NCBI RefSeq assembly: GCF_009901565.1
Contig: NZ_WXEW01000003.1
Location: 683,312 to 747,311 of the forward strand
Direction: 5' to 3'
DNA: 64,000 bases
Source of the DNA: Herbidospora solisilvae
GTDB taxonomy: Bacteria > Actinomycetota > Actinomycetes > Streptosporangiales > Streptosporangiaceae
The notes under the pieces are model-generated. The model was given only the letters and a program-made list of their open reading frames with translations. It made no database searches and was not told the DNA's origin. Both the position numbers and the translations under genes were made by a program. This document shows positions 36,978-48,133 of this stretch, piece after piece. Each line of letters opens with the position of its first letter. Positions within the stretch are counted from its first letter, which is position 1.

Positions 36978-38345
36978 ATGAAGCGATTGACCGCAGTCGT
37001 CGCCGCCGGAGTGGTGTACGCCGCCACGATCCTGGCGGCCGGACAACCCGCGGCCGCTGCCACGCTGACCGAGGTGACCAACTTCGGCAGCAACCCCGGC
37101 AACCTGCGTATGCACCTGTACGTGCCGGACAACGTGCGGCCCAGCCCGGCGATCGTGCTCGCCATGCACGGATGCGGAGGTTCCGGACCGGGGTTCTACT
37201 CCAGCTCGGAGTTCCGGTCCCTCGCCGACCAGTACGGCTTCATCGTCATCTACCCGTCGGCGTCCAAGAAGGGCAACTGCTTCGACTCGTGGTCGGCGGC
37301 CTCGCAGGTGCGCAACGGCGGCAGCGACCCCGTCTCGCTGATGTCGATGGTCACCTACACGCGGCAGCGCCACAACGGCGACGCCAACCGTCTCTTCGTC
37401 ACCGGCAGCTCCGCCGGGGGCATGGAGACCAACATCATGCTCGGCAACTACCCCGACGTGTTCAAGGCCGGAGCGGCGTTCATGGGGGTGCCGTTCGCGT
37501 GCTTCCCCAACGAGGCCGACTACGTGCCGTCGCCGGGTGTCAGCGACTGCGCCTCCGGGCGCATCAACAAGACGCCGCAGCAGTGGGGTGACCTGGTCCG
37601 GGCCGCCTACCCCGGCTACAACGGCCCCCGGCCGAGGGTCCAGCTCTGGCACGGCACCAACGACACCCTCGTCTACTACGCCACCCATCAGCAGGCGATC
37701 GACCAGTGGACGAACGTGTTCGGCCTGAGCCAGACGCCTACCAGCAGCGACACCCCGCAGGCCAACTGGAACCGCCGCCGCTACGCCGACTCGTCCGGCA
37801 CGGTGCGGGTCGAGGCGTACAGCATCCAGGGCGCCGGGCACAGCCTGCCGAGCACCGGCATGGCCGCGGCCGCGATCCAGTTCTTCGGCCTGACCAGCGA
37901 GCCGAGCCCGTCCCCGTCCCCGTCCCCATCTCCTTCGCCTTCTCCTTCGCCTTCTCCTTCGCCTTCGCCTTCGCCGAGTCCCTCTCCCAGTCCGTCCCCG
38001 TCGCCCAGCCCGTCGCCGAGCCCCGGTTCCGGGTGCCGGGTCACCTATGTGCCCAACACGTGGAACAACGGGTTCACCGCCGAGGTCAGCGTCACGAACA
38101 CCGGGACGGCGCCCGTCAACGGCTGGACCGTCACGTGGTCGTGGGCGGGCAACCAGCGGGTCACCAACGCGTGGAACGCCACCGTGACGCAGTCGGGCAC
38201 GCAGGTCACCGCGCGCAACGTGAACTACAACGGCACCATCGCGCCGCAGGGCCGGGCCGGCTTCGGCGTCCAGGGCACCTACAGCGGCACCAACTCGAAC
38301 CCGTCCGGGTTCACGCTCAACGGCACGGCCTGCGTCATGGGATGA
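36978..38345 (+). CDS. Secreted CE1/PHB-depolymerase-like esterase with CBM2
   Basis: 455 aa. Signal peptide 1-28 (AAA|ATL). The esterase domain (30-305) has the nucleophile elbow GSSAGG with Ser145, Asp229 (HGTNDT) and His288 (GAGHSLP), and the HGCGGSG oxyanion loop of the feruloyl/acetyl-xylan esterase and PHB-depolymerase group. About twenty Pro-Ser pairs link it to a CBM2 (~351-455, Cys-flanked, NGWTVTWSW, TNAWNA). It most likely deacylates xylan outside the cell together with the GH10 xylanase. Acetyl versus feruloyl preference cannot be decided. Its end overlaps the convergent PaaX gene by 11 bases. Confidence 0.92.
   Translation: MKRLTAVVAAGVVYAATILAAGQPAAAATLTEVTNFGSNPGNLRMHLYVPDNVRPSPAIVLAMHGCGGSGPGFYSSSEFRSLADQYGFIVIYPSASKKGNCFDSWSAASQVRNGGSDPVSLMSMVTYTRQRHNGDANRLFVTGSSAGGMETNIMLGNYPDVFKAGAAFMGVPFACFPNEADYVPSPGVSDCASGRINKTPQQWGDLVRAAYPGYNGPRPRVQLWHGTNDTLVYYATHQQAIDQWTNVFGLSQTPTSSDTPQANWNRRRYADSSGTVRVEAYSIQGAGHSLPSTGMAAAAIQFFGLTSEPSPSPSPSPSPSPSPSPSPSPSPSPSPSPSPSPSPSPSPSPGSGCRVTYVPNTWNNGFTAEVSVTNTGTAPVNGWTVTWSWAGNQRVTNAWNATVTQSGTQVTARNVNYNGTIAPQGRAGFGVQGTYSGTNSNPSGFTLNGTACVMG
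37902..38021 (+). repeat. Pro-Ser linker repeat
   Basis: About twenty Pro-Ser codon pairs; the centre is a nearly pure CCTTCG/CCTTCT hexamer run, prone to slippage. It separates the esterase and CBM2 domains. Confidence 0.85.
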
Positions 38346-39168
38346 GTTCGTCCAGGACGCCGTCGGCGACCAGCCGGGCGGGGCGCACGTATTCTTCCGC
38401 GCGCGCGTGGAAGACCTGCTCCGCCCGGATGGCCGGCCAGTCGTCGGGGAGGTGCTCGGCCGGCAGGTGGGGGTCCTGCCGGACGAGCTGCAACCAGTCG
38501 GTGTGCAGCAGCAGCTGCCTGACCAGGGCATCGGGGGCGTCAGGCAGCGGCCGGGGCACGTCCCACCGGGCCAGGAAGGTGCGGTAGCGGCGGGCGATCT
38601 GCTCGATGTCGAAGGCCTTGGCGACCAGGTCGGCGGCCTCGGTCGGGGTGTAGGCGCGGGCGGCCAGCACCGTGACGTGGTCGTCGACGTCGAGGCCGTC
38701 GAAGACGCCGGTGACGTCCTTGGTGCCCGGGGTGATCCACAGCCCGCTCTGGAGCGGCCCGAATCCGGCCCAGATCAGGCGTGAGCGCAGGTCGTGGCGG
38801 GTGCTCCGGCGGCTGTCGGGCAACGAGAAGCCGACGACGGTCCAGGTGCCGTCCCAGTCGCGGTTCACCGCGCCGGTCTCCCACACGCGGCGGCGGCCGT
38901 CGCGCAGCACCGTCTCGGCGTGGGGGGTGAGCCCGAGGTAGACCCTCCGGCCGAGCCGGTGGCGGACCAGCAGGTTGCGTTTGACCATGCGCGCGAGCGT
39001 CGACCGGACGGCCTCCTCGGAGACGCCGAGGCGGGCGAACACCTCGATGACGCTGCCCGAGGAGATGGCGGTGCCGCGGTCGAGGGCGTAGACGCCGAGG
39101 AAGCTGAAGATCAGGGATTGGGGGCGCGCGGAGGGCGCGGCCGGTTCGTCGTCGCCGCCGATGGTCAC
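38335..39168 (-). CDS. PaaX-family transcriptional regulator
   Basis: 277 aa from GTG 39168 (VTIGGDDEPAAP). Winged helix at about 15-85 (SVIEVFARLGVSEEAVRSTL, VKRNLLVRHRLGRRVYLGLT), middle domain with GFGPLQSGLWITPG, and C-terminal HLPDDWPAIRAEQVFH. It is divergent from the amidohydrolase - transporter - CoA ligase operon, and a large dyad (39197-39228) lies between. PaaX repressors are usually relieved by an aryl-CoA, the product of a ligase such as the one in this operon, so product-induced control is likely. Confidence 0.9.
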   Translation of the reverse strand: MTIGGDDEPAAPSARPQSLIFSFLGVYALDRGTAISSGSVIEVFARLGVSEEAVRSTLARMVKRNLLVRHRLGRRVYLGLTPHAETVLRDGRRRVWETGAVNRDWDGTWTVVGFSLPDSRRSTRHDLRSRLIWAGFGPLQSGLWITPGTKDVTGVFDGLDVDDHVTVLAARAYTPTEAADLVAKAFDIEQIARRYRTFLARWDVPRPLPDAPDALVRQLLLHTDWLQLVRQDPHLPAEHLPDDWPAIRAEQVFHARAEEYVRPARLVADGVLDELIP

Positions 39169-39196
39169 AGCGAAAGCGTAGACGGGCCAGATGTCA

Positions 39197-39228
39197 GGCA
39201 CATAATTGACGAAAGTCAGATTTGTGCC
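39197..39228. promoter_or_regulatory. Operator candidate for the PaaX-family regulator
   Basis: GGCACATAATTGAC and GTCAGATTTGTGCC are inverted arms (11 of 14 positions paired, outer GGCACA/TGTGCC and inner TGAC/GTCA perfect) around GAAA. It fills the space between the divergent starts and ends two bases before the AAGGAGG of the amidohydrolase, so binding would block its expression. Confidence 0.65.
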
Positions 39229-39240
39229 CAAGGAGGTCCC

Positions 39241-40101
39241 ATGAACGTCGACGAACTGGTCGCCATCGACGTCCACACGCACGCCGAGGTCTCCGCCGAC
39301 GGGCACGCCTCGCTGAGCGACGACCTGGTCGCCGCCTCGGCGAAGTACTTCAAGGAGGGGGCCCGGCCGACGATCCCGGAGATCGCCGCCCACTACCGCG
39401 AGCGCCGCATGGCCGCCGTGGTCTTCACCGTCGACGCCGAGCACGCCACCGGGCATCCGCGCATCTCCAACGAGGAGGTGGCGGAGAGCTGCGCCGCCCA
39501 TGCCGACGTGCTGATCCCGTTCGCCAGCGTCGACCCGTGGAAGGGCAGGGCGGGCGTCAGGGAGGCCCGCCGGCTGGTGGGCGAGTACGGGGTGCGCGGC
39601 TTCAAGTTCCACCCGAGCGTGCAGGGCATGGCGCCCGACGACCGGGCGGCCTACCCCCTCTACGAGGCGATCGAGGAGCTCGGCGTGCCGGCGCTGTTCC
39701 ACACCGGTCAGACCGGCATCGGCGCGGGCCTGCCCGGCGGCGGCGGGATCCGGCTGAAGTACTCCAACCCGATGCTGGTCGACGACGTCGCCGTGGACTT
39801 CCCCGAGCTGCGCATCATCCTGGCCCACCCGTCGTTCCCCTGGCAGGACGAGGCCCTGGCGGTCGCCACCCACAAGCCCCACGTCTACATCGACCTGTCG
39901 GGCTGGTCGCCGAAGTACTTCCCGCCGATCCTCGTCCAGTACGCCAACACGCTGCTCAAGGACAAGGTGCTGTTCGGCTCCGACTACCCGATGATCACGC
40001 CCGACCGGTGGCTCGCCGACTTCGACAAACTCGACATCAAGCCCGAGGTCCGGCCGAAGATCCTCAAGGAGAACGCGGCCCGGCTGCTCGGTCTGAGTTG
40101 A
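39241..40101 (+). CDS. Amidohydrolase (amidohydrolase-2 family), CouO-like role possible
   Basis: 286 aa from ATG 39241 with AAGGAGG at 39230-39236; the open frame further upstream is not used. Metal-binding residues of the superfamily are visible: HTH at 12-14 (IDVHTHAEV), His154 (ALFHTG), His196 (ILAHPSFPW) and Asp248 (LFGSDYPM). The group includes decarboxylases and the hydrolase CouO of Rhodococcus, which cleaves a beta-keto acid during hydroxycinnamate breakdown (established for that organism). Here it is first in an operon with an organic-acid transporter and an acyl-CoA ligase, so a similar step is suggested. Confidence 0.85.
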   Translation: MNVDELVAIDVHTHAEVSADGHASLSDDLVAASAKYFKEGARPTIPEIAAHYRERRMAAVVFTVDAEHATGHPRISNEEVAESCAAHADVLIPFASVDPWKGRAGVREARRLVGEYGVRGFKFHPSVQGMAPDDRAAYPLYEAIEELGVPALFHTGQTGIGAGLPGGGGIRLKYSNPMLVDDVAVDFPELRIILAHPSFPWQDEALAVATHKPHVYIDLSGWSPKYFPPILVQYANTLLKDKVLFGSDYPMITPDRWLADFDKLDIKPEVRPKILKENAARLLGLS

Positions 40102-40190
40102 TAGTTGGCAAAGGATTGACGTCCGTCATGAATGTGCCTAACCTCCGGGCAGCAGGCGCAGCGGCTCACTCCCTGATCGAGGAGCTTGTT

Positions 40191-41489
40191 ATGTCGGACC
40201 CGTCGGTCTTACCCCACAACCAGGTTCAGCTCCGCCGCGCGGTGGCTTCGAGCTTCCTGGGCAGCGTCATCGAGTACTACGACTTCCTGCTGTACGCCAC
40301 CGCCTCGGCCGTGGTCTTCGGGAAGGTCTTCTTCTCCACCCTCGACCCGCTCACGGCCACGGTCGCCAGCTTCGGCACCTTCGCCACGGGCTATCTCGCC
40401 CGGCCCCTGGGCGGGGTGATCTTCGGTCACTTCGGCGACCGGCTCGGCCGCAAGCGCATGCTGGTCCTCACCATGACCCTGATGGGCCTGGCGAGCTTCC
40501 TCATCGGCGTGCTGCCCACGTACGAGCAGATCGGCGTGCTCGCCCCCGTCCTGCTCGTCGCGCTGCGGATCGTGCAGGGCCTCGCCATCGGCGGCGAGTG
40601 GGGCGGGGCCGTGCTGATGTCGGCGGAGCACGCGACCAGCAGGCGCGGCCTGTGGGCGAGCTTCACCAACGCCGGCGCCCCGTTCGGCATGGTGCTCTCG
40701 ACCGGCGCGCTGAGCGGCACCGCCGCGCTCCTCGACGAGCAGGCGTTCCTGAGCTGGGGCTGGCGGGTGCCGTTCCTGCTGAGCATCCTGCTGCTGGCGG
40801 TCGGGTTGTTCGTCCGGTTGCGGGTCGAGGAGACCCCGGTGTTCGCGGCGGCCGAGCGGCCCGCCCGGATGCCGCTGCTGGAGGTGCTGCGCGACCATCC
40901 CCGGACCCTGCTGCTCGGCGTGGGCGTCGGCCTGTCGGCCTTCGTCGCCCAGGGCACGCTCACCACCTATCTGATCGCCTACGGGGTGCGGACCGGCTTC
41001 GCCCGCCAGGACGTGCTGAACGGCCTGACCCTCTCGTCGGCGCTGGCGGTGGTGAGCATCATCGGCTGGTCGGCGCTGTCCGACCGGACGGGCCGGCGGC
41101 CGGTCGTGCTGGTCGGCGCGCTGCTGATGGCCGCCTTCGCGTTCGTGCTGTTCCCGATGGTGAACACCGGCAGCGTCGTCGTGCTCACCCTGGCGCTGGT
41201 GATCGGCCAGGCGATCATCCACCCGCTGATGTACGGCCCCCTCGCCGCGCTCTACGCCGAACTCTTCCCCACCAGGAACCGGTACACGGGCGCCTCGCTC
41301 GGCTACCAGTTCGCCGGGCTCGGGGCCGGCCTCGGGCCGCTGCTGTTCGCCCAGATCGACGCCTCGTCGGGCGGCGGCGGCACCATGGCGGTCTCCATCG
41401 TCATCGCGGTCTGCTGCCTGCTGACCGTCGTCTGCGTGCTGGCGCTGCGGGAGACCAGCACCCGAGACCTCGCCGCCACCGATGCGTAA
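40191..41489 (+). CDS. MFS transporter, metabolite:H+ symporter (MHS) family
   Basis: 432 aa from ATG 40191 (GGAG six bases upstream). About twelve membrane helices. SSFLGSVIEYYDFLLYATAS, the loop GHFGDRLGRKRMLVLTM and LRIVQGLAIGGEWGGAVLMS are MHS signatures, as in shikimate, proline/betaine and aromatic-acid carriers. It is placed between the amidohydrolase and the CoA ligase and overlaps the latter by eight bases, so it probably imports the acid that the ligase activates. Confidence 0.93.
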   Translation: MSDPSVLPHNQVQLRRAVASSFLGSVIEYYDFLLYATASAVVFGKVFFSTLDPLTATVASFGTFATGYLARPLGGVIFGHFGDRLGRKRMLVLTMTLMGLASFLIGVLPTYEQIGVLAPVLLVALRIVQGLAIGGEWGGAVLMSAEHATSRRGLWASFTNAGAPFGMVLSTGALSGTAALLDEQAFLSWGWRVPFLLSILLLAVGLFVRLRVEETPVFAAAERPARMPLLEVLRDHPRTLLLGVGVGLSAFVAQGTLTTYLIAYGVRTGFARQDVLNGLTLSSALAVVSIIGWSALSDRTGRRPVVLVGALLMAAFAFVLFPMVNTGSVVVLTLALVIGQAIIHPLMYGPLAALYAELFPTRNRYTGASLGYQFAGLGAGLGPLLFAQIDASSGGGGTMAVSIVIAVCCLLTVVCVLALRETSTRDLAATDA

Positions 41490-42936
41490 CGCCGGGCTCG
41501 GCGGCTGGCCGGCCCGCCGCGCCCGGATGAGCCCCGGCCGGACCGCCTTCGTGTACGCCGGCCGTGCGGTGACCTACGCCGAGTTCCACGAGAGGACCAC
41601 CCGCCTGGCCTCCCGGCTGGACATCCGGCCGGGAGACCGGGTCGCCTACCTCGGCCCCAACCACGTGGCGCTGGCCGAGACCATGTTCGCCACCCACCTG
41701 CGCGGCGGGGTGTTCGTCCCGCTGAACTTCCGCCTGGCCGGGCCCGAGATCGTGTACATGCTGCGCGACTCGGGCGCGTCCCTCCTCGTGTACGACCCCG
41801 CCCACGCCCAGAAGGGGGTGGAGATCCCGGCCGCCGACCTCGACGAGGTCGAGACGTGGATCGCGGCGGGCGACCCCGCCCCGATCGACGTGGCGGTCGC
41901 GCCCGAGGACGTGGCGCTGATCCTCTACACCTCGGGCACCACCGGCAGCCCGAAGGGCGCCATGCTGACCCACGCCAACCTGGTGTGGAACTGCGTCAAC
42001 ATGATGATCGGCGTGGACCTGACGAGCACCGAGGTGACGCTGATCAGCGCGCCCCTCTTCCACGTCGCGGCCCTGAACCAGACCCTCCTGCCGACCTTCC
42101 TCAAGGGCGGCACCTCGGTGATCATGCCGTCGTGGAACGCCGACCGCTGCTACGACCTCATCGAGGAGCACCGCGTCACGTGGATGTTCGGCGTCACCAC
42201 CATGTTCGCCGACTTCGCCCGGTCGCCCCGCTGGCGCGACGCCGACCTGTCGTCGCTGCGCACCCTCATGTCGGGCGGGGCGCCGATCCCGGTGGCGCTG
42301 ATCCGCGCGTACCAGGAACGCGGCTTGGTCTTCTGCCAGGGCTACGGCCTGACCGAGACCGCCCCCGGCGCCACCTTCCTGGAGGCGGCCGACAGCGAAC
42401 GCCGGGCGGGCTCGGCCGGGGTGCCGGTCTTCTTCGCCGACGTGCGGGTGGACGCGCCCCCCGGAACACCCGGCGAGGTGCTCATCCAGGGGCCGAACGT
42501 CACCCCCGGCTACTGGCGCAACCCCGAGGCGACCGCCGCCGCCCTCACCGAGGACGGCTGGTTCCACTCCGGCGACATCGGGGTCATGGACGGCGAAGGG
42601 CACCTCACGATCCTCGACCGCGTCAAGGACATGTACATCTCCGGCGGTGAGAACGTCTATCCCGCCGAGGTCGAGGCGGTGCTGTTCACCCATCCGGCGG
42701 TGGCGGAGGCCGCCGTGGTCGGCGTGCCCGACCCTCGATGGGGTGAGGTGGGCCGCGCCTTCCTGGTGCCCGTGGCAGGCGCGGAGGTGAGCGCCGGGGA
42801 GCTGACCGCCTTCCTACGCGACCGGCTGGCGAAGTACAAGATCCCGGTGTACTTCGACGTCGTCGACGCCCTCCCGAAGACCGGTTCCGGCAAGATCCGC
42901 AAACCGGAGCTGCGCGCGCTGGGCGTCCCGAAATGA
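41482..42936 (+). CDS. Acyl-CoA ligase (AMP-binding, possible hydroxycinnamoyl/aryl-CoA synthetase)
   Basis: 484 aa, ATG 41482 coupled to the transporter stop. ATP motif YTSGTTGSPKG (149-159), YGLTE, DGWFHSGDIG, and the C-terminal catalytic lysine in PKTGSGKIRK are intact. It forms a CoA thioester from a carboxylic acid by way of an acyl-AMP. Chain preference cannot be read, but the neighbours (PaaX regulator, MHS carrier, CouO-like amidohydrolase, two CE1 esterases) favour an aromatic acid such as ferulate or p-coumarate. No enoyl-CoA hydratase is adjacent, so the path must be completed elsewhere. Confidence 0.92.
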   Translation: MRNAGLGGWPARRARMSPGRTAFVYAGRAVTYAEFHERTTRLASRLDIRPGDRVAYLGPNHVALAETMFATHLRGGVFVPLNFRLAGPEIVYMLRDSGASLLVYDPAHAQKGVEIPAADLDEVETWIAAGDPAPIDVAVAPEDVALILYTSGTTGSPKGAMLTHANLVWNCVNMMIGVDLTSTEVTLISAPLFHVAALNQTLLPTFLKGGTSVIMPSWNADRCYDLIEEHRVTWMFGVTTMFADFARSPRWRDADLSSLRTLMSGGAPIPVALIRAYQERGLVFCQGYGLTETAPGATFLEAADSERRAGSAGVPVFFADVRVDAPPGTPGEVLIQGPNVTPGYWRNPEATAAALTEDGWFHSGDIGVMDGEGHLTILDRVKDMYISGGENVYPAEVEAVLFTHPAVAEAAVVGVPDPRWGEVGRAFLVPVAGAEVSAGELTAFLRDRLAKYKIPVYFDVVDALPKTGSGKIRKPELRALGVPK

Positions 42937-44766
<1,830 letters not shown>

Positions 44767-44808
44767 GAAAGCGGCCTCCGGCCGAACGCTCCCCCCAAGG
44801 AAGGCTCC

Positions 44809-47196
44809 ATGCTCCCGTTCTCCTTACCCGCCCTGAGAAGGCTGCTGTCCGCAGGGACGACCGCGCTCGGGCTCACCGTCGCGGTCACCGTCGCGGCCCC
44901 GGTCTCCCCGGCCGCCGCGGCGACCACGACCCTGTACGTCTCGGCCACCGGCTCGGGCACCGCGTGCACCTCGGCGCAGCCGTGCTCGATCCTGGCGGCC
45001 CAGACGGCCGTGCGGTCGCTCAACGCCGGCATGTCCGGTGACATCGTGGTCGAACTGGCCGCGGGCACCTACCGGCTGACCGCGCCGCTCCGCCTGACGG
45101 CGGCAGACTCGGGCAACAGCGGCTACACCGTGCGCTGGCAGGCCGCCGCGGGGGCCCGGCCCGTGATCACCGGCGCGAGGGCCGTCACCGGCTGGACGCT
45201 CGCCGACTCCGCCAGGAACATCTGGCGGGCCAACGTCGGCACCGGCGTCGACTCGCGGCAGCTCTACGTCAACGGCGCGGCCGCGATCCGGGCGCGCACG
45301 CAGGTCAACCGGGCCGACTTCACCGCGAGCAGCACCGGCATGCGCTTCACCAGCAGCGCCCTGAACTACCTCAACAACCTGGCGAACCAGAGCCGGGTCG
45401 AGATGGAGAGCGTGGGGTCGTTCACCGATCGGTACTCCCCGGTGCAGAGCATCAGCGGCGGCCAGATCACGATGCAGCAGCCGGCCTGGAACAACAACAA
45501 CTTCGGCTACGACACCTTCACCCAGCCCCACCGGGCCGGGCCGCTCTACCTGACCAACGCCTACGAGTTCCTCGACGCCGCCAACGAGTGGTACCTCAAC
45601 ACCGGCACCGGGGTGCTCTACTACATCCCGGCCGCCGGGCAGAACATGAGCAGCCTCAGCGTCGAACTGCCGGTGCTGCAGTCGCTCGTGTCGGTGGGCG
45701 GCACCCTGTCCGCGCCCGCGCACCACATCGCCTTCTCCGGCATCACCTTCACCGGCACGACCTGGCTCGGGCCGAGCAGCAACCAGGGCTTCGTCGACCA
45801 GCAGACCGGTTCCTACATCTACGGCAACTGGAACTGGCCCGGCTTCTCGACCTGCCACAACGGCTGCACGCAGTTCGAGGCGGCCCGGCCCAACTGGAAC
45901 CAGATGCCCGCCGCCGTGCAGATCTCGGCCGCCGACAACATCACGTTCGGCGACTCGCAGTTCGTCAACCTGGGGCAGACCGCCATCGGGATCGGCAACG
46001 ACGCCAACGCCACCACCAGCGGCGTCGGCCTGGCGGCCAGCAACATCACGATCACCCGGTCGGAGATCGCGCGCAGCTCGGCCGGCGGCGTCGTGGTCGG
46101 CGGGGTGAGGGCCGACGCCCACCACCCCAGCGACCAGCGCATGGTCAACCGCAACATCACGATCAGCCACAACCGCATCCACGACCTGGGGCTGGACTAC
46201 CGGGGCATCGTGTCGGTGCTGACCACCTACGTCAGCGACGCGACGGTGTCGTACAACGAGGTCTACAACATGCCCTACACCGGCATGTCGATCGGCTACG
46301 GCTGGGGCGCCAACGACACCGGCGGCAACACCCAGTACGCCAACCGGGGCCTGTACAACTACCAGCCCCGCTACACGACCCCGACGACCGCCTCGAACAA
46401 CCGGCTCATCGGGAACTACGTCCACGACGTGATGCAGCAGATGAACGACGGCGGCTGCATCTACACCCTGTCGTGGAACCCGGGCGCGGTCATCAGCGAC
46501 AACTACTGCCTGCGCACCAACGGGCACTTCGGCGTCTACTTCGACGAGGGGTCCAAGTACTACACCGTCAGGAACAACGTCTTCTCCTCCATCGGGGTGT
46601 GGGCCACCGCCAACTACTGGGGCGGGGAGAACATGGGCAACTGGACGGTCACCGGGAACTGGACCAGCAGCAGTTCCACCAACGTGACCAACGGTGACCG
46701 GGGCAACGTCGTCAACAACAACGTCGTCGTCTCCAACGGCAACTGGCCGTCGGGCGCCCAGGCCGTCATGAACGCCGCCGGGCCGCAGGGCGGCACCACC
46801 ACTCCGCAGACCGTGGAGATCGTGGGCGTGCAGTCCAACCGGTGCGTCGACGTGCAGAACAACAGCAACGCCAACGGAGCCCCGACGCACATCTGGGACT
46901 GCTCCGGGGTGGCCACCCAGCGGTGGTCGCGGACGTCGTCCGGGCAGTTCACGGTGTTCGGGAACAAGTGCCTGGACGCCTCCGGCCAGGGCACCGCCAC
47001 CGGGACCCCGGTCGTGATCTGGGACTGCAACGGCGGCGCCAACCAGCGGTGGACGGTCAACGCCAACGGCACCATCACCGGCGTCCAGTCGGGACTGTGC
47101 CTGGACGTGTCCGGCAACGCCACGGCCAACGGCAGCCGCCTGCAGCTCTGGTCCTGCCACGCCGGCGCGAACCAGCGCTGGACCCTGCGGGGCTGA
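44809..47196 (+). CDS. Secreted right-handed beta-helix enzyme (GH141-like) with CBM13
   Basis: 795 aa. Signal peptide 1-~37 (AAA|T). Residues ~40-660 form a right-handed parallel beta-helix with the GH141 pattern: VELAAGTYRLTAPLRL near the start, NEWYLNTGTGVLYYIP, FSGITFTGTTWLGPSS, GIGNDANA, HHPSDQRMVNRN and IGYGWGANDTGGN. A CBM13 (~668-795) follows with three QRW motifs. GH141 members include an alpha-L-fucosidase acting on pectin and a xylanase (established), so the bond cut here is uncertain. The protein has a cytoplasmic paralogue at 52394. A terminator follows. Confidence 0.85.
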   Translation: MLPFSLPALRRLLSAGTTALGLTVAVTVAAPVSPAAAATTTLYVSATGSGTACTSAQPCSILAAQTAVRSLNAGMSGDIVVELAAGTYRLTAPLRLTAADSGNSGYTVRWQAAAGARPVITGARAVTGWTLADSARNIWRANVGTGVDSRQLYVNGAAAIRARTQVNRADFTASSTGMRFTSSALNYLNNLANQSRVEMESVGSFTDRYSPVQSISGGQITMQQPAWNNNNFGYDTFTQPHRAGPLYLTNAYEFLDAANEWYLNTGTGVLYYIPAAGQNMSSLSVELPVLQSLVSVGGTLSAPAHHIAFSGITFTGTTWLGPSSNQGFVDQQTGSYIYGNWNWPGFSTCHNGCTQFEAARPNWNQMPAAVQISAADNITFGDSQFVNLGQTAIGIGNDANATTSGVGLAASNITITRSEIARSSAGGVVVGGVRADAHHPSDQRMVNRNITISHNRIHDLGLDYRGIVSVLTTYVSDATVSYNEVYNMPYTGMSIGYGWGANDTGGNTQYANRGLYNYQPRYTTPTTASNNRLIGNYVHDVMQQMNDGGCIYTLSWNPGAVISDNYCLRTNGHFGVYFDEGSKYYTVRNNVFSSIGVWATANYWGGENMGNWTVTGNWTSSSSTNVTNGDRGNVVNNNVVVSNGNWPSGAQAVMNAAGPQGGTTTPQTVEIVGVQSNRCVDVQNNSNANGAPTHIWDCSGVATQRWSRTSSGQFTVFGNKCLDASGQGTATGTPVVIWDCNGGANQRWTVNANGTITGVQSGLCLDVSGNATANGSRLQLWSCHAGANQRWTLRG

Positions 47197-47204
47197 CGAG
47201 ACGA

Positions 47205-47233
47205 GGGGGGCCGGACTCGGCGCCCGGCCCCCC
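47205..47233 (+). terminator. GC-rich stem-loop terminator
   Basis: GGGGGGCCGG pairs with CCGGCCCCCC over a nine-base loop, eight bases after the GH141-like gene. Confidence 0.7.
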
Positions 47234-47290
47234 TTCCATCGTGGGATGTGCGGCCTCATGAGGAGGCCCATCAGTCGTACTCTTGGGGGT

Positions 47291-48046
47291 GTGGCAGAGC
47301 AGACGAGCGGCGTGGAACGGGCGGCGGCCCCTTATCGGCCCGGTTATGAGGTGGCGGCGGAGCAGGTGCTGGAGCTGATCAGCCGGCTGAGGCTGCGGCC
47401 GGGTGACCGCATGCCCACCGAGATCGACCTGGCGCAGCGGCTGGGCACCAGCCGCACGGTGGTCCGCGAGGCGGTGAAGATCCTGTCCGCCCTGGGCCGG
47501 GTGCGGGCGCACAAGGGCCGGGGCCTCTATGTGGCCGACGACGAGGGCATGCTCGGAACCGGCCGGTGGGCGCCGTTCTTCCTCCCGGCCGACCTCGACC
47601 ACGTCTACATGTTGTTCGAGTTCCGGCGTACCCAGGAGATGGAGACCAGCCGCCTGGCCGCGCGCCGGGCCACGCCCGCGGAACTGCACGAGATCGAGAA
47701 GGCCGCGGGCGTCTGTCGGCATGGGTTCGACACCGACCGTGAAGCCCTGTTCAACGAGGGCGACGACGCCTTCCACACGGCCATCGCGACCGCTTCGCAC
47801 AACATGTTCCTTCAGGTGGCCGTCCGGGAGGCGCGACGGCTCCAGGCGCAGTCGAGCCTGATAGGGATGAGCGGCTCGATCGGGGGCCACGCCGCCAAGG
47901 CGGTCGAGGAGCACGAGGCCATCTTCCAGGCGATCCGGATCGGCGACGCCGAGGCCGCGGCGGAGGCCGCCGCCGCCCACATCGACAACACTCTTGAGGA
48001 CTACCGGAGAGAGATTCAGCAACGGATCTTCTCAGCGACCGAATAA
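47291..48046 (+). CDS. FadR-subfamily GntR regulator
   Basis: 251 aa from GTG 47291. Winged helix at about 15-85 (PGDRMPTEIDLAQRLGTSRT, VREAVKILSALGRVRAHKGR) and an all-helical FCD ligand domain (100-240) with metal/ligand residues in FHTAIATASHN and EEHEAIFQAI. FadR-type regulators bind sugar acids or other carboxylates. It sits directly before the ABC/GH141 operon and probably controls it through the 15-base site that begins 12 bases after its own stop. Confidence 0.92.
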   Translation: MAEQTSGVERAAAPYRPGYEVAAEQVLELISRLRLRPGDRMPTEIDLAQRLGTSRTVVREAVKILSALGRVRAHKGRGLYVADDEGMLGTGRWAPFFLPADLDHVYMLFEFRRTQEMETSRLAARRATPAELHEIEKAAGVCRHGFDTDREALFNEGDDAFHTAIATASHNMFLQVAVREARRLQAQSSLIGMSGSIGGHAAKAVEEHEAIFQAIRIGDAEAAAEAAAAHIDNTLEDYRREIQQRIFSATE

Positions 48047-48049
48047 GTA

Positions 48050-48072
48050 TTGACGTAAGACGTCATACGAAT
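48050..48072 (+). promoter_or_regulatory. Promoter/operator of the ABC-GH141 operon
   Basis: A TTGACG -35 box (48050-48055) runs into GTAAGACGTCATAC (48055-48068, 12 of 14 palindromic). On the minus strand 48058-48072 reads ATTCGTATGACGTCT, identical over 15 bases to 56058-56072 before the second FadR gene. This is strong evidence for a shared FadR-type operator. Confidence 0.75.
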
Positions 48073-48133
48073 TACGTTCCGGTTCACATGAGCGGCCGGG
48101 CCGACCGGCCGCCGCCGGGAGAGTGAACCAACG

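Noticed and set aside
37902-38021. Hexamer repeats that could be taken for a CRISPR-like or satellite array
   Set aside because: In frame with the esterase and coding for the Pro-Ser linker; no spacer structure.
38335-38345. Overlap of the esterase and PaaX genes as a sign of a sequencing error
   Set aside because: Convergent 3' overlaps of a few bases are common here (rarD, GH43), and both C-termini look complete.
44809-47196. Pectate lyase or polygalacturonase for the beta-helix protein
   Set aside because: Both beta-helix proteins share the GH141-type blocks (GIGNDANA, HHPSD-x-RMVN, GYGWGAND) and not the pectate lyase calcium or GH28 motifs.
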